This document shows, one piece after another, positions 1 to 6,490 of a stretch of DNA of 11,197 nt (position 1 is its first letter; each line of letters opens with the position of its first letter). The notes beneath the pieces are model-generated. The model did not search any database, had not been told where the DNA came from, and worked only from the letters and a program-made list of their open reading frames with translations. The DNA lies in assembly GCA_003105305.1 (NCBI GenBank), contig PQAQ01000094.1, positions 1-11,197 of the forward strand, written 5' to 3'. A program made the translations under genes and the position numbers. The DNA comes from Candidatus Methylomirabilota bacterium. Lineage in GTDB: Bacteria > Methylomirabilota > Methylomirabilia > Methylomirabilales > Methylomirabilaceae.

Positions 1-308
1 CCGAGCAGGATCGGCATCGCCACAAAGAAGACCATAATCGTGCCGTGGTTCGTGGTGAGGGCGTTGTAGGTCTCCGGTCCCACAAAACCGAATCCGGGAA
101 TTGACGTGTCGGGAAAGGCCAGTTGCCAGCGCATCACATAGACAAGGTAGCCACCGATGAGCGCCATAAAGAGGCCCAGACTGAGATACTGTCTGGCGAT
201 CATTTTGTGGTCGGTCGAGAAGATACGGGTTCGCCAAAACCCATGCGCTGCATGCGCGGTGTGGGGTGTCGTGGCGGGAATGGGGCCGACCTCTGGAGTA
301 TTCGTCAT
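1..308 (-). CDS. coxA: Cytochrome c oxidase subunit I, N-terminal part (cut by window edge)
   Basis: This is the amino-terminal 102 codons of the catalytic haem-copper subunit of a terminal oxidase, which reduces O2 to water and pumps protons in the inner membrane. The visible protein has a histidine-rich polar N-terminus (residues 1-27) and the typical FSTDHKMIARQYL entry to the first helix (about 30-42). The first membrane span follows at about 41-60. The TTNHGTIMVFF motif (about 85-95) contains His88, expected to be an axial ligand of the low-spin haem. The start ATG shares an ATGA overlap with the stop of the upstream coxB gene, which fixes the start and implies translational coupling. 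The CuB ligands and the rest of the protein lie outside the window. The family assignment is secure; the exact oxidase subtype cannot be told from this fragment. Confidence 0.93.
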   Translation of the reverse strand, partial: MTNTPEVGPIPATTPHTAHAAHGFWRTRIFSTDHKMIARQYLSLGLFMALIGGYLVYVMRWQLAFPDTSIPGFGFVGPETYNALTTNHGTIMVFFVAMPILL

Positions 309-1009
309 GGCCGGGTGTGTGCCTCGAGAGAACGCGGCGCGGACGGCCACTGCTCCTTCACCCACCGGTCGTACTCCTCCGCCGTGTGGACGATCAGATG
401 CCCAACCATTCCGGAATGGCCGAAGCCGCATAGTTCGGCGCAGGGGATCTCGAAGACCCCGGGCTTGGTCGCCTGGAACCAGGCGTGAAACTCACGTCCG
501 GGCACCACGTTCTGCTGCAGGCGCATATTCGGCAGGTATAGGCTGTGGATGACGTCTTTTGACGTGAGGGTGACATCGACGACCCGGTTGACGGCGACGT
601 GCAGGTCGTTGTCGATCTGCAGGTCGTCCGGCGTCCCGAATCGGCCGTCCGGTCCAGGATAGAGGATCTCCCAGTTGAATTGCTTTCCGGTTACGCGCAC
701 CTGCAGCTCGCCTACCGGCACGTGCAGTTTGATCTTGGCCCAGGCGTCGCCCCCTCGAAAGTCGATCCACAGGTCAAGCGCGAGGACGAGCGCAGTCGGA
801 ATCAGCAGCCATGCGGCCTGTGAGAGGCGGTCGCCGGTAATGTGGGTCGCGCGGTGCCCGTCACGGCGACGGAAGAGCAGCGCGAAGCCCAGGAGCGCGC
901 CGACCGTCAGGATAAACCAGGCCAGTGTGATGTAATAGATCAGGTAGAAGATCGAGTCGATCTCCCCGCCGAAGCTTGAAATATTTTCCGGGAGCCAGTT
1001 CAGGAACAT
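305..1009 (-). CDS. coxB: Cytochrome c oxidase subunit II with CuA site
   Basis: This 234-residue electron-entry subunit accepts electrons from cytochrome c through its binuclear CuA centre and passes them to subunit I. Two N-terminal membrane spans (about 20-46 and 64-83) are followed by a periplasmic cupredoxin domain. All CuA ligands are visible: His155 in DVIHS, then Cys190, Glu192, Cys194, His198 and Met201 in CAELCGFGHSGM. The aromatic electron-entry motif reads QFNW (110-113), whereas QWxW-type patches are more usual. There is no fused cytochrome c domain, and no cleavable or lipoprotein signal is obvious. The gene overlaps coxA by four bases (ATGA). The 107-nt gap before it, after the DUF748 gene, has a TTGACA-like hexamer (1100-1105, minus strand) but no convincing -10. 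The ribosome-binding site at this ATG is weak, so the start is likely but not certain. Confidence 0.94.
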   Translation of the reverse strand: MFLNWLPENISSFGGEIDSIFYLIYYITLAWFILTVGALLGFALLFRRRDGHRATHITGDRLSQAAWLLIPTALVLALDLWIDFRGGDAWAKIKLHVPVGELQVRVTGKQFNWEILYPGPDGRFGTPDDLQIDNDLHVAVNRVVDVTLTSKDVIHSLYLPNMRLQQNVVPGREFHAWFQATKPGVFEIPCAELCGFGHSGMVGHLIVHTAEEYDRWVKEQWPSAPRSLEAHTRP

Positions 1010-1116
1010 GGGCCGTACGTCTCGATTCGATTCGCCGCGCGGTGACAGCCCGACGGCTCAAGAGGCACTCAAAGCGTTTCCAACATTCGCGCTAGACGGT
1101 GTCAATATCGATGAGG

Positions 1117-4116
1117 TCAGCGGATCCTGAAATCAACGCGGCTTGCCTTCAGCGTGTCGCGTTTTTCTGGCGCGAGCGACTTGGGCTCGATGATAAACAG
1201 CCGTTCCGGTTCGACCTTATTCGATCGCAGGATGGCATCCTTGACGGCCAACGCGCGTTGTGAAATAAGCAGCCGTAGAGCGTCGTCCGTAATCTGAATG
1301 TGGGTCAGCATCAGCTTTTCCATTTCCGGCGCCGGCAGATCCTTCGCAAATCCCAGGATATTGCGGGGTTTGGGGAAGGTCTCCGCCTTGTAGGCCAGCT
1401 TCAGATACTGCTCGTACTCGGCGGGTTCGATGTTCAGTTCGTCGACCGGGATCGACGGCTGCCCTTGCTTGAGACGCCGGTTGAATGTCTGGACCTTCAA
1501 TTTTCGCATAAACTCACGCTGCCGCAACCCTTCGGGATCCTTTTCCATATCAACATGGCCTTCGATTTCAAGCTTCAGCGAAGGTCGATCGTAGAGCGCC
1601 TTGGCGAGCTTCTCGATCTTTGTGGCATTCGCATCAGTCACCACAGCGCTCCCAGGCTCATATTCGAGGTATCCCAGTTCCTCCCCACCCCCGATCAGCG
1701 ATCCGAGCAGGGCAAATGGCGCGGTTGCAGCTTTTGCGATCAGATTGCCGAGGATCTGAAGCACCACCTTCCAGACGCTGAATTGAGGATCATCAAGGCT
1801 GCCGGTTACCGGGAGGTCCAGGTGGATCTCGCCTTTTCTGTCTTTGAGAAGGGCGATGGCCAATCGAACCGGAAGGTTGGTGGCTGAAGGACTCTCCACC
1901 TTCTCCCCCAGCGTGAACTGATCCAGAAACAGGTTGTTCTTGGAATCTAACTTCCGCTTGGTAATCTGATAATTCAGATCGAAGGAGAGTTTGCCTTTCT
2001 CGATCGTGTAGCCGATATATTTGCCGGAGTAGGGGGTCATGGCGCTCAGATCCATGTCGCTGAATCGAGCCTTCAGGTCGACAAAGAGGTCGTCGCGCAG
2101 CGGGTTGATCTTCCCCGTAATCTCGAGGGGCGCAAACTGGTTGACCTTACCCCGCAGGTCCGCATCCGCGAGGGTAGCCTCGCGGGACGACAGTCCGGAT
2201 ACCCTTCCACCGATCTCAGCCAGATCCATGTTGAAGACTGGTCTCAGTGAGGCGTCCGTAAAGTTGATCCGTCCGCCCTGAAGGGTGACTGTTCGGATCT
2301 GCACATCGGCGCCGGCTTTGGCAGAAGTCTCCGTAGGGGCCGGCTGCGGGACGGGCGGTGACGCCGCGGGCGAAGCCGCGGTTTCCGGAGCGGTTTCCTT
2401 TTCCATGATCTGTGCAAGATTGACGGAACCATCGGGGTGGACGATCAGACGGGCATAAAAGTCGGCCAGCGCGACCTTGCCGATATGGACGTAGGTCGGA
2501 TTATATCCCACTGCGAGATCGTCAAATGCGAGCGATTGCCAGGCGAGAAAATCCTGCGCATGAGCCTTGTCAACCGATCCGAACTGTGCGACGGACAACT
2601 TTCCTTTGTAGGCGGCTTGCAAACCGGATCCTGCCTGCCGGCTTAACGAGAGATTACCGTTGGTAGATACGGCGCCTTTCGTAACATTGATCTTGACCCA
2701 ATCGGTGAAATAGGGTTGAAGCGGACGAATATCTATCGCTTTAAGGCTCACGGCTAATTGTGCGGACAACGGGGTAAGGCTGACCGGGCCGTTGATTGAG
2801 GCTGTTCCCCGCTTATTCAGACGTAAAGAAAGGGCAATGTTCCCCTGGCGGTCGTTTCTGGTGGTGAGGGTATCGGCCGTTACGCTGATGTCCTGCGCAA
2901 CCAGGTTGATCGGCTCAGCTGGAGGGCGTTTCTCGGCGTTGTTCTCAGCGCCGGATGTAATCGCCGTCGCCGTATCCGAAAAGGAAAGTACCCCTTTGTT
3001 TAGTTGAAACGCATCGATATCCACGACGGGAGGGATAGACGTTTCGTGAGTCTTGGTATCGGCGGGCGTCTCCGGATTTCCCGGGAAGAGAGTTTGCAGG
3101 TTGATCGTCCCGGATGGATCGCGCCTGACAAAGAGTTCGGGCGATTCGAGCGTCACGGATGCGATATGAAACAGCCCGGCAAGCGGCTCTGTCTGCGCCA
3201 GCGCGACGTCTACTGTGGGAAGTGTCAGCAGCGGCCGATCCTGTGCGTCGGTGAGGGAAAGCTGGCGTAGGGCGACGCGACCGTCTACCGTCAAGGCCTG
3301 CGTGGGTTGTTGAACGAATGACAGTTGCGCCTTGACGGTTATTTTGCCTGAGCGGATCGCAAAGTTGGTTTTCACCGGTATATATGCAAGATAGTGCGGA
3401 ATATCAAGATCGGCGACCTCGATATCGAACACGGTCTGTCTGGTGGAGGCGAACGGTTTAGTTTTACCTTCAAGCAGATACGGGCTGTCGTTGATTGTTG
3501 CGGATATCCTGGGCTCAACCGATGTCTCGACATAGTAGGGGTAATTCGAGATAAACGGGACGGCGATGTTCAGGTCTCTCACCGTGTGATTCGTGTGCTT
3601 CGGCTGGTCGATAAGATCGAGACTGCCGCCGACGATCCGGACATTATTGAATGAAAACTTACGCGGGGCCGCATTGCTTCCCTGTTTCGAACTGCCTGTA
3701 CCTAACAGATCCGAGAAGTTGTAGGAGCCGTCCTGATGGTGAACGATCCGGATGTAGGGCCGGTCCAGGTGCACCTCCTTCACGATCAGCGCCAGGCGAA
3801 ATATTGAAAGGCTCTCGAGATTGATGAAGAGCCGGTCCAACGATACGAACGTATCGGATGTGTCCCGGTCCTTGACAGTCACGCCCCCGACGGTCACTGA
3901 GAGCGTAAACGGATTGATGCCGATCTGTTGGATTGCCACCTCGCGATGAAGTGTGTCTGAAAGCGTCCGTATCAGATACGATTTCATGAGCGGAGGCAAA
4001 GCAAAAAACGCAAATAGAATCAAGGCCGCAACGACCGCACCGAACCAGATGAGCAGTTTTCGGAGACGGGGCGCGCGCATCAACCGTCCTGCGAGCGCCG
4101 TCACGGAAGCGCTCAT
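1117..4116 (-). CDS. DUF748 / AsmA-like envelope protein with C-terminal OmpA-like region
   Basis: This 999-residue protein has one N-terminal membrane span (about 21-42) and then a very long extracytoplasmic region. The part just after the span (TLSDTLHREVAIQQIGINPFTL and VKEVHLDRPYIRIV) has the beta-repeat style of AsmA/DUF748 proteins, as does the later GKISFDLNYQI-like segment. An Ala/Pro/Thr-rich linker lies at about 565-600. The last 200 or so residues resemble an OmpA-type fold: YEPGSAVVTDANATKIEKLAKAL, then LEIEGHVD, then RALAVKDAIL and VEPERLFIIEPK. A long charged insertion separates those halves. Family members are envelope proteins of the AsmA type, some linked to lipid transport or outer-membrane homeostasis; the precise role here is unknown. 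The ATG overlaps the mscS stop as ATGA, so this is a translationally coupled third gene of the mscL-mscS unit. Confidence 0.85.
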   Translation of the reverse strand: MSASVTALAGRLMRAPRLRKLLIWFGAVVAALILFAFFALPPLMKSYLIRTLSDTLHREVAIQQIGINPFTLSVTVGGVTVKDRDTSDTFVSLDRLFINLESLSIFRLALIVKEVHLDRPYIRIVHHQDGSYNFSDLLGTGSSKQGSNAAPRKFSFNNVRIVGGSLDLIDQPKHTNHTVRDLNIAVPFISNYPYYVETSVEPRISATINDSPYLLEGKTKPFASTRQTVFDIEVADLDIPHYLAYIPVKTNFAIRSGKITVKAQLSFVQQPTQALTVDGRVALRQLSLTDAQDRPLLTLPTVDVALAQTEPLAGLFHIASVTLESPELFVRRDPSGTINLQTLFPGNPETPADTKTHETSIPPVVDIDAFQLNKGVLSFSDTATAITSGAENNAEKRPPAEPINLVAQDISVTADTLTTRNDRQGNIALSLRLNKRGTASINGPVSLTPLSAQLAVSLKAIDIRPLQPYFTDWVKINVTKGAVSTNGNLSLSRQAGSGLQAAYKGKLSVAQFGSVDKAHAQDFLAWQSLAFDDLAVGYNPTYVHIGKVALADFYARLIVHPDGSVNLAQIMEKETAPETAASPAASPPVPQPAPTETSAKAGADVQIRTVTLQGGRINFTDASLRPVFNMDLAEIGGRVSGLSSREATLADADLRGKVNQFAPLEITGKINPLRDDLFVDLKARFSDMDLSAMTPYSGKYIGYTIEKGKLSFDLNYQITKRKLDSKNNLFLDQFTLGEKVESPSATNLPVRLAIALLKDRKGEIHLDLPVTGSLDDPQFSVWKVVLQILGNLIAKAATAPFALLGSLIGGGEELGYLEYEPGSAVVTDANATKIEKLAKALYDRPSLKLEIEGHVDMEKDPEGLRQREFMRKLKVQTFNRRLKQGQPSIPVDELNIEPAEYEQYLKLAYKAETFPKPRNILGFAKDLPAPEMEKLMLTHIQITDDALRLLISQRALAVKDAILRSNKVEPERLFIIEPKSLAPEKRDTLKASRVDFRIR

Positions 4117-4925
4117 AGTTCGGATACCAGACGCACTTCCCGTTGCGGAAACGGGATGGCGATGAGGTCGGCCTGGAATCGCGCGACGATCGCTTGATAG
4201 AGCTCGGCCTGAGCCGAGTCATAATCGTTGACCTTGACCCACGGACGTATCGAGATCACGATGGCCGACTCGCCAAGCAGACCGATGCCGACGACCGGAG
4301 TCGGCTCTTTCAGAACGTATACGCTGTTCTCCAACACCTGGTGTACGACAGTGAATGTGTGATCCAGGTCGGTGCCATACGCCACCCCGACCTTCAGGTT
4401 CAGTTGGCGCTTGGTGCCGAAGTTGTGCAGGATCTCTCCAACGATCTTGCGGTTGGGAATGACAACCTTTGACAAATCCGGGTGAAGGAGTGTTGTCGAA
4501 AAGATGTCGATCATCTTGACCTCGCCCTGTTCCCCGACCAACTCGATGTATTCGCCGACACGATACGGTTTGGTGAAGATGATTGTCAGACCTGCGACCA
4601 CGTTGCTCAGCACGCCCTGAAGCGCTAGGCCAATGCCGACCCCGGCCACGCCGATGCCGGCGAGAAACGGTGTAATCTGGACGCCGAGGTTGTCGATCGC
4701 CACGATGAGCGTCAGAAGGACCACCGTCAACCGGACAAGGCGGACGATTAAGATTCTGATTGGCGGCTCAACAGGCTGATGCGCAATCCACGAGTCGGCG
4801 ATATTTCCGATCCATCGGGCGACGAGTAAACCGGCCGCCAGGATGACAATGGCCCCGAGGACCTTGAACCCATACCGAATCAAGAGATCGGTCACAAGTT
4901 CTGTCGGCAACATTCCCATAGTCAC
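4113..4925 (-). CDS. mscS: Small-conductance mechanosensitive channel, MscS family
   Basis: This 270-residue protein is close in length to classical MscS, a homoheptameric channel that opens under membrane tension and releases solutes on hypo-osmotic shock. Membrane spans lie at about 19-38 and 58-80. The Gly/Ala-rich pore helix follows at about 86-118 (AGIGVAGVGIGLALQGVLSNVVAGL), with the family signature FTKPYRVGEYIEL after it. The cytoplasmic beta domain contains the conserved VVIPNRKIVGEILHNF-type segment (about 154-169). I chose the GTG at 4925 because a GAGGAG ribosome-binding site (4935-4940) lies nine bases before it; ATG at 4919 and 4911 are alternatives. The gene lies 25 nt after mscL and overlaps the DUF748 gene by ATGA. 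A hairpin covers its ribosome-binding site (separate entry). Confidence 0.95.
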   Translation of the reverse strand: MTMGMLPTELVTDLLIRYGFKVLGAIVILAAGLLVARWIGNIADSWIAHQPVEPPIRILIVRLVRLTVVLLTLIVAIDNLGVQITPFLAGIGVAGVGIGLALQGVLSNVVAGLTIIFTKPYRVGEYIELVGEQGEVKMIDIFSTTLLHPDLSKVVIPNRKIVGEILHNFGTKRQLNLKVGVAYGTDLDHTFTVVHQVLENSVYVLKEPTPVVGIGLLGESAIVISIRPWVKVNDYDSAQAELYQAIVARFQADLIAIPFPQREVRLVSEL

Positions 4926-4948
4926 AGTGTAGATCTCCTCAACACTGT
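4924..4948 (-). promoter_or_regulatory. Hairpin around the mscS ribosome-binding site
   Basis: In the mRNA sense, ACAGTGT and ACACTGT form a perfect 7-bp inverted repeat separated by an 11-nt loop, TGAGGAGATCT. The loop holds the GAGGAG ribosome-binding site of mscS, and the downstream arm includes the first two bases of its GTG start codon. The upstream arm begins three bases after the mscL stop codon, so a ribosome finishing mscL would be expected to disrupt it. The repeat is seen directly; a role in coupling or tuning mscS translation to mscL is inference. Confidence 0.45.
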
Positions 4949-4950
4949 CC

Positions 4951-5385
4951 TTAGATCGCAGATGTGCAGTAGGCGCAGCGTGTGGCTTTCAGGTGGATAT
5001 TGGAGAAGCAGTGCGGGCACGCCTGTGTGGTTGGCGCAGCCAGAGGCGCCTCCGGCTGCCGTCCCATACGGTTCACCTGCTTGATAAGCAGGAAGATCAC
5101 AAAGGCGACGATGAGGAAATCCAATACAATGCTGAGGAACAGGCCATAATTGATTGTGGCCGCGCCTGCTGCCTTGGCCGCGGCGAGCGTCGGATGGGTA
5201 TTGCCGGAGAGGTCGATAAAGAGGCTGGAAAAATCGACCTTGCCGACCAGCAGGCCGACGGGAGGCATGAGGATATCGCTCACAAAGGAGCTGACGATCT
5301 TGCCGAATGCCGCGCCGATAATAATTCCGACCGCCATATCCAGAACATTCCCGCGTAACGCGAACTCCTTGAACTCTTTGAGCAT
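4951..5385 (-). CDS. mscL: Large-conductance mechanosensitive channel with C-terminal zinc ribbon
   Basis: This 144-residue homopentameric emergency valve opens near the lytic tension limit. The N-terminal helix and first span are canonical: [20 protein letters not shown], then [24 protein letters not shown] (residues 1-44). A periplasmic loop follows (about 50-78) and then the second span (about 80-102, ending [10 protein letters not shown]). The distal C-terminus is not the usual charged helical bundle. It is a short linker and two CxxC pairs, Cys123/Cys126 and Cys137/Cys140, spaced as a zinc ribbon. I have seen such tails in MscL from other phyla, so it is a recognised variant. The start has a strong AAGGAGG site about six bases upstream. 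This is the first gene of the mscL-mscS-DUF748 unit, with a plausible promoter at 5439-5466. Confidence 0.96.
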   Translation of the reverse strand: MLKEFKEFALRGNVLDMAVGIIIGAAFGKIVSSFVSDILMPPVGLLVGKVDFSSLFIDLSGNTHPTLAAAKAAGAATINYGLFLSIVLDFLIVAFVIFLLIKQVNRMGRQPEAPLAAPTTQACPHCFSNIHLKATRCAYCTSAI

Positions 5386-5438
5386 CTGCGCCCTCCTTGT
5401 TATGGCTACGGCAGATTCCCGTGTGTCGCGGCCATCTC

Positions 5439-5466
5439 AGTGTATCACGGATACCGCGCGTGACAA
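5439..5466 (-). promoter_or_regulatory. Candidate sigma70-type promoter for mscL operon
   Basis: On the minus strand, TTGTCA (5461-5466) and TACACT (5439-5444) are separated by 16 bases. Transcription would start near 5432, giving a leader of roughly 46 nt before the mscL ATG. The rest of the 273-nt gap (5386-5658) between mscL and the upstream Mrr-like gene shows no convincing gene or terminator. Predicted from hexamers only. Confidence 0.45.
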
Positions 5467-5658
5467 TCAGCCCCAAAGAGAATCTTATCTGTGTAACGCG
5501 CGAGGCGGCGCGCAATGCAGCTCTCCATGTTCCCCGGGTGTGACGCCCGCGCGACTGATTGGGATCCGACGGGGCCAGGGTGGAAAGCAATCGGCGCTTG
5601 CGTGGGTTTTTCGGCGTTGCTATGATTCTCATCGTCGGCGGCGTCCATCGATTCCGGT

Positions 5659-6159
5659 TTAGCCCAAAGAGATCCTGTATTCGCGTAGGATCTGTCGAAG
5701 ACGCTGGCCGTTGATGAACTCGATGGGTGGCCCCTCAGTGAGTTTTGGAACTTCCTCAGAAAAGAAGCCGGTGGTGATAAAGATGCCCTTTAACGCTCGT
5801 TCGGCGAGTACTGTGCTGCCGAGCGCAACGATCTCGGTGGAGTGGATCGGCAGGTCAGGCGGGATGAGAACGCAACGGACGATGTAGTGACCGCCGGTAA
5901 TCGGTTGAGTATTGACGGCAGTGATGTCGATTTCTCTGTGGGTGTTGCGATGGCAGTCTATGATCGACAGGCCCATCTGTTCTACGAGGCGTAGACACAG
6001 ACGTGTGAACTGCTCCGACCCGAGACGTTCCATCTGCTGCTGTTCGGCGCTTCTTGGCTGATAGTAGGCTTGTTCGACGGCTACCGGCGACGCGGATCGA
6101 TTGAGTAAAAGGATGAGGCCTAAGCCGAGCAGAATCGAAGCGGTCACCAGAATGAACAT
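5659..6159 (-). CDS. Membrane-anchored Mrr-like (restriction-endonuclease-fold) protein, probably catalytically dead
   Basis: This 166-residue protein starts with one strong membrane span (about 2-20, FILVTASILLGLGLILLL), followed by a polar linker (about 22-46) and then a domain that reads like the Mrr_cat family. The pattern includes LGSEQFTRLCLRLVEQMGLSIID (47-69), REIDITAV (75-82), a YIV strand (92-94), ALKGIFITTGFFSEEV (122-137) and INGQRLRQILREYRI (149-163). The acidic residue Asp78 is present. The expected Q-x-K lysine motif on the next strand reads R95-C96-V97, so the catalytic lysine appears lost. Mrr-fold proteins cut DNA or, when degenerate, bind it; the anchor would hold this one at the cytoplasmic face of the membrane. 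The ATG has only a weak AAGGCG site. It may be cotranscribed with the 55-residue gene 55 nt upstream. Fold assignment comes from motif pattern only. Confidence 0.7.
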   Translation of the reverse strand: MFILVTASILLGLGLILLLNRSASPVAVEQAYYQPRSAEQQQMERLGSEQFTRLCLRLVEQMGLSIIDCHRNTHREIDITAVNTQPITGGHYIVRCVLIPPDLPIHSTEIVALGSTVLAERALKGIFITTGFFSEEVPKLTEGPPIEFINGQRLRQILREYRISLG

Positions 6160-6214
6160 GCGTGTCGCCTTTTAAGGATCCATCCGGACGATTAGGCGAA
6201 CGGCGAAAGCGCGT

Positions 6215-6382
6215 CTATCTGTACATCTCCTCGAAGATGCGATCCTTCTGCCCTTTTTTGATCAAGCGGTCATGGCGAAATGCTTGCTTCATCGCCGATC
6301 CGAGGCAGACCAGAGTCAGGATCAGCATGCCGATGATCGGGATGTTATCGGGTTGCGTCGCGATGGCTAACACGTTCTCCAT
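6215..6382 (-). CDS. Small single-span membrane protein, 55 residues, function unknown
   Basis: This short gene sits on the minus strand. The ATG at 6382 has a very good AGGAGG site six bases upstream, better than any other start in this frame. The frame remains open far upstream, but that extension has shadow-like composition and I exclude it. The product has a short N-terminus (MENVLAIATQPDNIP), one membrane helix (about 15-30, IIGMLILTLVCLGSA), and a highly charged tail (KQAFRHDRLIKKGQKDRIFEEMYR). Small proteins with a PDNIPI-GML core and a basic tail seem familiar from Nitrospirota and deltaproteobacterial genomes near respiratory genes, but I cannot name a family. It diverges from the TPR gene and precedes the Mrr-like gene. 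Coding status is supported by the ribosome-binding site, the helix and an upstream promoter. Confidence 0.72.
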   Translation of the reverse strand: MENVLAIATQPDNIPIIGMLILTLVCLGSAMKQAFRHDRLIKKGQKDRIFEEMYR

Positions 6383-6404
6383 GCGAAACCTCCTCTCAAT
6401 CGAG

Positions 6405-6432
6405 ATTCTAACACCACTCCATATGATGGCAA
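6405..6432 (-). promoter_or_regulatory. Candidate sigma70-type promoter for the 55-residue gene
   Basis: On the minus strand, TTGCCA (6427-6432) and TAGAAT (6405-6410) are 16 bases apart, placing a start near 6398, shortly before the AGGAGG site at 6389-6394. The leader would be only about 17 nt. This supports the short start at 6382 rather than the long open frame. Hexamer match only. Confidence 0.5.
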
Positions 6433-6490
6433 GTCTTTTGTGCGAAAGGGTCCGTGGGAGATCAGATATGATTTTGGATGGATTGCACAG

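Noticed and set aside
1100..1105. TTGACA on the minus strand as a coxB promoter
   Set aside because: The -10 position reads TGGAAA and the spacing alternatives are no better, so I do not list it.
4922..5632. 236-codon minus-strand frame covering mscL
   Set aside because: It overlaps the clear MscL frame and has Arg-rich shadow composition. The 273-nt gap upstream of mscL appears non-coding apart from a promoter.
6467..6472. TATGAT as a -10 for the TPR gene
   Set aside because: No acceptable -35 lies 16-18 bases upstream; the region there reads GAAAGG.
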